Shown one piece after another: positions 59,609 to 64,000 of a DNA stretch of 64,000 nt. The stretch's first letter is position 1, and every line of letters begins with the position of its first letter. This stretch comes from JARBUG01 sp035628915 (lineage in GTDB: Bacteria > Bacillota > Sulfobacillia > Symbiobacteriales > Symbiobacteriaceae): NCBI GenBank assembly GCA_035628915.1, contig DASPIW010000029.1, positions 1 to 64,000 on the forward strand. The letters run 5' to 3'. The position numbers and the translations under genes are program-made. Below the pieces are notes generated by a model that saw only the letters and a program-made list of their open reading frames with translations, was not told the DNA's origin and made no database searches.

Positions 59609-60088
59609 TTGCGCATCAAGATCATTCTCGTCGGGAAGATCAAGGAGAAGTACCTGCTGGTAGGTATTGCGGAGTACCTCAAACGGCTCGGGCCGTATGC
59701 CAAGGTGGAGATCACCTACCTGGCGGATGAGCCGATTCCCGAGGGCGCCTCAGTTGCCCAGGAACAGCAGGTGAAGGCCCGCGAAGGGGAACGTGTTTTG
59801 AGTCAGGTTGACCCGGGACATTTTGTGATCGCTTTGGACCTGCGTGGACAGACCATGTCCTCCGAAGAACTGGCAGCATTTATCGCAGAGCGCTCGCTGC
59901 GCGGGCAGTCCAGCATTGCGTTCGTAATAGGCGGGTCACTCGGGCTCGCCCCTCAGGTGCTGCAGAGGGCTGACTACAAGCTCTCCCTGGGAAAGATGAC
60001 GTTCTTGCATCAAATGGTACCGTTGATCCTGTTGGAGCAGGTATACCGGGGATTCAAGATCAATCGGGGTGAGCCGTACCATAAATAG
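59609..60088 (+). CDS. rlmH: 23S rRNA (pseudouridine1915-N3)-methyltransferase RlmH
   Basis: A SPOUT-class methyltransferase acting on assembled 70S ribosomes. The 159-residue product has the SAM/knot motif FVIGGSLGLAPQVLQRADYK and the C-terminal FKINRGEPYHK. TTG follows GAGGGGG. Position after the wal genes matches Bacillus yydA/rlmH. Confidence 0.96.
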   Translation: MRIKIILVGKIKEKYLLVGIAEYLKRLGPYAKVEITYLADEPIPEGASVAQEQQVKAREGERVLSQVDPGHFVIALDLRGQTMSSEELAAFIAERSLRGQSSIAFVIGGSLGLAPQVLQRADYKLSLGKMTFLHQMVPLILLEQVYRGFKINRGEPYHK

Positions 60089-60171
60089 TGGAGGATGGTC
60101 TTCCAGGCCTCCGACACCATGCCACTGGAGCCACAGACCCTCCCCTTGACTCTCAGTGCTCTTTACCCTGG

Positions 60172-60801
60172 CTAAGGGCACCCTGCGCCCTGGGCGAGGT
60201 CTCCGCTGATTACCTCACGGCTCAACTGCCACATCCGCTCAATGTTAGCAGGGGCGGTGGCATAGGCTGGGGCATGCCTGGTGTCCCAGAGTTCACGAAT
60301 CAAGCGAATCGGTGTGAGCGCCTTCTCTTCCGCTGGAAGGATGATGCGGTACTTGCTGTCCACCAGGGCCCCGGTCACCTCCCGGAACTCCTCTGACGCA
60401 CAGAGGTGATAGTAACAACGCCCAAAAACGTTCGTGGCAAAGGTCAGCTCCAGGCCGTCCGGGCTGAACTGATAGGCCGTGATTCCGTGGTTGAAGTATC
60501 CCGCGTTGTGGACGAGGGCGTCCAACCTGTTGTGCTCAAGTTCGAAGGCCGAACAAAACCGCCGAATCGAGACGAAGGAGGAGATGTCCAGCTGCCTGAG
60601 TTGTACGCTTGCGTTACCGGAAGCCTCGGTGATCTCATGCAGCGCCTTCCGCCCTGTCTCGGCGGAGCGACACGCCATGATCACCTGCCATCCTTCTGAG
60701 GCAAACTTCAGAGCGGCGGCCTTGCCGATGCCCGAGTTGGCGCCGGTGATGACGAGGACCCGGTCCCGAATCTGACTCCTCGCAACCCCAGGGTTCGCCA
60801 T
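60172..60801 (-). CDS. short-chain dehydrogenase, internally deleted; probably inactive
   Basis: The 209-residue product starts like a retinol-dehydrogenase-type SDR: NAD(P) motif TGANSGIGKAAALKFASEGW (19-38), DALVHNAGYF and DGLELTFATNVFG (to about 132). It then jumps to a segment resembling the SDR C-terminus (EEFREVTGALVDSKYRI, NIERMWQLSREV). About 80-100 residues, including the catalytic Ser and YxxxK, are missing although the frame is open. ATG at 60801 follows GGGAGG at a long spacing. It is convergent with rlmH. Confidence 0.7.
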   Translation of the reverse strand: MANPGVARSQIRDRVLVITGANSGIGKAAALKFASEGWQVIMACRSAETGRKALHEITEASGNASVQLRQLDISSFVSIRRFCSAFELEHNRLDALVHNAGYFNHGITAYQFSPDGLELTFATNVFGRCYYHLCASEEFREVTGALVDSKYRIILPAEEKALTPIRLIRELWDTRHAPAYATAPANIERMWQLSREVISGDLAQGAGCP

Positions 60802-60944
60802 AGTGGAACGTGCCTCCCAGCAAGATATTGCCAAGTGCATTGCGAATACAACACAATTTGATGCAACCCCTTCCTCGCAGGTGGCATTTTCGATTGAATG
60901 CTCGGAAAGCACTGAATGCATACACCATAGTTGGCGGCGGTAAC

Positions 60945-61314
60945 TGCTCAAGCCTCAACGCGGGCAGTCGTGGGCCTGCCCGCGTTACTTACCGAGTGAC
61001 CGAAGCGGGGTCCGCGGCCCTGCGAGTGGCCACGATCAATGCCCTCTCGGTGCCCCAGCCGGGGTATTCCCCATTCCTCCTCGGACTGGCCAATCTGCCA
61101 TGCCTGGCACAGACGGAGGTCCTAGACGCTTTCATGATTCGGCGAGGTACTGAGTACCCGGTGGGAGCACCTGCAACGCTGCAAGGAGCGGGAATCGCCC
61201 GGCGCCCCTGCCTTCGTGATGGCCATGTTGGACCGCTCCCTCGCCCTCATTAGCGCAGAACTTCAGTGGCTTTCAGAGTTCAAAACCCGATACATACGTG
61301 AGGAGATTGCCGAC
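60945..61314 (+). pseudogene. PadR-type regulator remnant, N-terminally truncated and frameshifted
   Basis: The first frame reads the wing of a PadR winged helix (RGPARVTYRVTEAGSAALR) and then YSPFLLGLANLPCLAQTEVL. Around 61146 the match moves to the next frame, as TRWEHLQRCKERESPGAPAF then VMAMLDRSLALISAELQWLS. This is the usual PadR C-terminal helical dimerisation region. The DNA-recognition helix and start codon are gone. The remnant runs without a stop into the GyrI-like gene. Confidence 0.65.
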
Positions 61315-61920
61315 ATGACTCAGCAGGTGCTTTCGGAGAAGGTACTGTATAACGCGAAAAAGGACCCGGAGATTGTGCAAGTTCCCGACACGTGGTGTCT
61401 CGCCATCACCGGGGCCGGCGCCCCGGAGAGCCAGGAATTCCAGCAGGCAGTTGAAGCGCTGTACGGGCTGGCCTACACCCTGAAGTTCCGTCTGAAGCCA
61501 GCCGGTTTGGACTTTAAAGTGCCGGCTCTTGAGGGACTCTGGTGGGTAGAAGGGGCACAGGAATGGTTCGTCACCCCTCGAGATCAGTGGCACTGGCAGC
61601 TGTTGATCCGGATGCCTGACGTTGTTACAGAGGAGCACGTTGCCCAGACGCGGCCCGAAACGGCAGCAAAGAAACAGAACCCGGTGATTCTCCAGATCAA
61701 ATACCAGCGCCTGGTGGAAGGGACCGCCGCGCAACTGCTCCACGTGGGCTCCTTCGCGACGGAGCGATCCAACATTGATCGGCTGCATGGCTTCATTGAG
61801 CAGCACGGGTATAGGCCGAGAGGTCTTCACCATGAAGTATACTTGTCGGACTTCAAGCGGACCGCCCCGGAGAAGTTGAAGACGATTCTCCGGCAACCAG
61901 TGGAGCCGATTGCCCCCTGA
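61315..61920 (+). CDS. GyrI-like small-molecule-binding protein
   Basis: A 201-residue protein related to the GyrI-like/SOUL-type ligand-binding fold: VLYNAKKDPEIVQVPDTWCL at the N-terminus, EALYGLAYTLKFRLKPAGLD, then LEGLWWVEGAQEWF and the C-terminal HEVYLSDFKRTAPEKLKTIL. ATG at 61315 follows GAGGAG by 9 bases. The frame is open upstream into the PadR remnant, which may reflect loss of the regulator's stop. Homologs bind drugs or hydrophobic ligands, or hydrolyse toxic cyclopropanoids; the ligand here is unknown. Confidence 0.82.
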   Translation: MTQQVLSEKVLYNAKKDPEIVQVPDTWCLAITGAGAPESQEFQQAVEALYGLAYTLKFRLKPAGLDFKVPALEGLWWVEGAQEWFVTPRDQWHWQLLIRMPDVVTEEHVAQTRPETAAKKQNPVILQIKYQRLVEGTAAQLLHVGSFATERSNIDRLHGFIEQHGYRPRGLHHEVYLSDFKRTAPEKLKTILRQPVEPIAP

Positions 61921-61985
61921 GTCAATCGCCCCTGTGTGTCCAACGAGTAGGGACTGGGGGCCGAAAAGGGTGGTCCAAATAGGTA

Positions 61986-62011
61986 GAACCCGCGCACTCA
62001 TCCGCGGGTTC
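61986..62011. terminator. hairpin between GyrI-like and hydrolase genes
   Basis: GAACCCGCG pairs with CGCGGGTTC around a short loop between convergent genes. No T tract. Confidence 0.55.
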
Positions 62012-62105
62012 TCTCGCAATTCTGCGCGTATGCTCCTGGGCTGCGAACTCGCCGTTTGCCAGACGGCGGCGAACCGTACCACAAGTAGGGCGAAACCGGC
62101 TCCAA

Positions 62106-63566
62106 TCACCGATAGGAAGTCCGGGAGTTCACAACCGCTAAAAACCGCTCGAGATCATACAATGCGGCCTGAGTAGGCGGTGAATACTGGTCGCCGTTAA
62201 TCTTCGGTCCACCGAACGTTTCAGCGGCCGAGGTGGCGATGTCGAAACCGTGGTCGGTCCTGGGGAATTCGAGGTAGACTACCGGCACGTTTGCCTTGCG
62301 CAGCGCAGCCGCCAGGGCGCGGACGCCCTCGGGGTCCACGGCAAAGTCGTCTTCGCCCTGCACCAGCAAGGTGGGAGGGGCGCCGGGAGTCACGTGGAAC
62401 GGAGCTGACGCCAGATCATACCGGCGAGGCACTTCATCCGGCAGGCCGTTCATGACATTCTTGAGCAACTGTTCAAGCGTAAACTGCCCGCTGGGGGCGT
62501 GGGTTTTCGGGTCAGCGAGTTCCTTCGTATCGCTCACCCTGTTCCCGGTCGTAATCAACTTGCCAATCTCATGGCTGGCGAAGAGCCGCATATCTGTAGG
62601 GCCGTAATACGAGACCACACCCGCGACCTTTGTCTCCTGCTCGGCCAGTTCAGGCGGGGTCAATTCCGGGGCTCCCTCGGAGTAGGCCGCCAGAAGGGCA
62701 ATGTGCGCGCCGGCCGAACCGCCGCCCAGCACGATGCTCTCCGGATTGACGCCGTACCGGGCGCCGTTCGCTTTCATCCAGGCCACGGCCCGTTTCACGT
62801 CGTGGACCATGCCGAAGAGGTCGGTTTCGGGGGCCAGCCGGTAGGCCACGTCCAGCACCGTGTGTCCCTGGGCCGCCAGGTGGTGAAACATCGGGTCGGT
62901 GCCCCATCCCTTGTCTGCGAAGCTCCAGGCGCTCCCGTGAAAGTAGATGAACGCCAGGCCCGAGGTTTTGATGCCGGCAGGCGGGAGCCACAAGTCCGCC
63001 AGCAGCCGGCGGTCGCTGCCTGGAATCGTCCAGAAGGGAATGTCTCGCTCGACCTGGGCTTGGGGGTCGGAAAAGCCAAAGGGGGTCCACCGGCGCTGAA
63101 GCATTCGGCGCTCTTGCTCCGGGTTGATGGCGTCGCGCCAATTGGCGCCAAAAGCCTGGGCAAAACCGTCGTGCGGAGCAACGACCTGGCCGATATAGAC
63201 TGAGGCCAGGAGTACCGCAGCGGCGCAGGTCAGGGAGATCATACCGCTGAACCACCGGGCAATTCGCCAGCCCCAACCCCGGCGGTGCCGGAAGTAGGCA
63301 AACAGACTCAGGCCGGCACCCCCGCAAATCGCGCCGACCCAGACTATCCCCCAGACAAAGGCGGGCAGCACGACCTTGAACATCATCAGGAAACCAAAGG
63401 GCCCCCCGGCCCGGAACCGATACAGGGTCAGGTAGCCCCCCAGGGCCAACAGGAGAGCCATCAGCGTGAGCAAGGCCAGGGCCATCACGCTGAGAGTGGG
63501 CACCACCCACGCAAACCGCTTTGAGGCAGCGACTACCGGGTGGGATTCCAGCGCAGAAGCAGTCAT
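62106..63566 (-). CDS. membrane-anchored alpha/beta hydrolase, esterase-like
   Basis: A 486-residue protein with three to four N-terminal transmembrane helices (about 19-48, 63-92, 107-128) and a C-terminal hormone-sensitive-lipase-type hydrolase: oxyanion HGSAW (210-214), nucleophile Ser284 in GGGSAGA, an Asp in LLVQGEDDFAVDPEG, and His in RTDHGFD. The catalytic domain probably faces outside. ATG at 63566 follows AAGGAGG by 9 bases. It is 20 bp from the damaged ABC ATPase gene. Substrate unknown. Confidence 0.87.
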   Translation of the reverse strand: MTASALESHPVVAASKRFAWVVPTLSVMALALLTLMALLLALGGYLTLYRFRAGGPFGFLMMFKVVLPAFVWGIVWVGAICGGAGLSLFAYFRHRRGWGWRIARWFSGMISLTCAAAVLLASVYIGQVVAPHDGFAQAFGANWRDAINPEQERRMLQRRWTPFGFSDPQAQVERDIPFWTIPGSDRRLLADLWLPPAGIKTSGLAFIYFHGSAWSFADKGWGTDPMFHHLAAQGHTVLDVAYRLAPETDLFGMVHDVKRAVAWMKANGARYGVNPESIVLGGGSAGAHIALLAAYSEGAPELTPPELAEQETKVAGVVSYYGPTDMRLFASHEIGKLITTGNRVSDTKELADPKTHAPSGQFTLEQLLKNVMNGLPDEVPRRYDLASAPFHVTPGAPPTLLVQGEDDFAVDPEGVRALAAALRKANVPVVYLEFPRTDHGFDIATSAAETFGGPKINGDQYSPPTQAALYDLERFLAVVNSRTSYR

Positions 63567-63585
63567 GAGAATCACCCTCCTTAAG

Positions 63586-64000
63586 TTAGGGTCGAAATTC
63601 GCGGCGGATCGGTCGGATCACGCCGTTGCACATTCGGTACAGGCTTCTGCCGAACGCAGCCACCTCGGGGTCTTCCGTTGTGAGCAGAATGGTCTGCCCC
63701 GCTCCGTTTAGCCGATGCAGCAGAGTAAGAACGGCCAGCGATTCCGGTCCAGCCAGTCCCCAGAGTGGCTCGTCAGCCAGCAGAAGCGGCGGGTGGTGGG
63801 CCAGCACCCGGCCAATCGTCGCCTTCACCCCATCGCCAGAATGCCTCGCGTCACATGGCCTTCCACTGGGGTTACCCCCCACTGCTCCTTCGACGAAACC
63901 AGTTTCACTCTCGCGGAGCTTGGCCATTTCGAGGTCGGTGAGGGACGTAACCAGCCCCCCCATGTAGAACAGGTCCCCTCCCGTGGCCCGTTCTCGAAAC
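63586..64000 (-). pseudogene. ABC transporter ATPase, damaged, continues beyond the window
   Basis: The frame runs off the right edge. It reads like a MacB/LolD-type ATPase: GGLVTSLTDLEMAKLRESETGFV, then GRVLAHHPPLLLADEP with Walker B and DPEVAAFGRSLYRMCNGVIR. The Q-loop FQ after GFV is replaced (GFVEG) and about 40 residues before the signature are missing. LSGGQ is degenerate (HSGDGVKAT), and the residue after LLLADEP departs from the usual Thr-Gly-Ala-Leu-Asp D-loop. It is probably non-functional. Confidence 0.65.

Noticed and set aside
61990..62109. Minus-strand frame starting at the hydrolase stop (GTGATTGG overlap), with a hydrophobic N-terminus
   Set aside because: It soon runs antisense to the GyrI-like gene and the overlap may be accidental; too little to support a gene.

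Overview
The window is a chromosomal replication-origin region from an endospore-forming, GC-rich Gram-positive bacterium. Spore genes (bofA, a yyaC-type protease, yaaL), a large Bacillus-type SRP RNA, T-box leaders, frequent GTG/TTG starts with strong AGGAGG sites, and WalRK-HI all point to Bacillota. GC content of about 60% and the mix of Bacillus-like synteny with clostridial genes (lonC, DUF4446, class V aminotransferase beside serA) suggest a Symbiobacterium-like clostridial lineage. That placement is inference.

Layout. The origin lies at about 23.0-25.3 kb, with DnaA-box clusters on both sides of dnaA. Genes to the left are nearly all on the minus strand and genes to the right nearly all on the plus strand, as expected for two diverging replication arms. 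Left arm, moving away from oriC: dnaA, dnaN, yaaA, recF, remB, gyrB, gyrA, pdxS, pdxT; then a T-box-controlled serine operon (class V aminotransferase, serA, then mtnA and serS); then tRNA genes, tadA, SRP RNA, dnaX-ybaB-recR-yaaL-bofA, a T-box-controlled gltX and the start of a 16S rRNA gene. Right arm: rpmH-rnpA-yidD-yidC-jag-mnmE-mnmG-rsmG, parA-parB with two parS sites, a DUF4446/M23/bactofilin group, yyaC, TPR, CvpA and DUF951 genes, rpsF-ssb-rpsR-DUF2232-rplI-lonC-dnaB, purA, two tRNAs, lytic transglycosylase, glpK, two M23 endopeptidases, and walR-walK-walH-walI-murA-rlmH.

The last 4 kb (60.1-64.0 kb) differ. They hold an internally deleted short-chain dehydrogenase, a frameshifted PadR-type regulator remnant, a GyrI-like gene, a membrane-anchored alpha/beta hydrolase and a damaged ABC ATPase that runs off the end. 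This looks like accessory DNA in decay.

The most unusual observations are: a serine-operon T-box leader with one stem I but two successive antiterminator/terminator modules; a MurA with Asp in place of the catalytic Cys; a CGCGCGA motif that recurs as three 11-bp tandem repeats at oriC and again before dnaB, purA and rpsF-ssb; a hairpin between the Shine-Dalgarno site and the start codon of lonC; twin palindromes exactly 40 bp apart between two divergent M23 genes; and a type IV prepilin remnant hidden on the plus strand beside pdxT. No CRISPR array, transposase or intact mobile element was seen.
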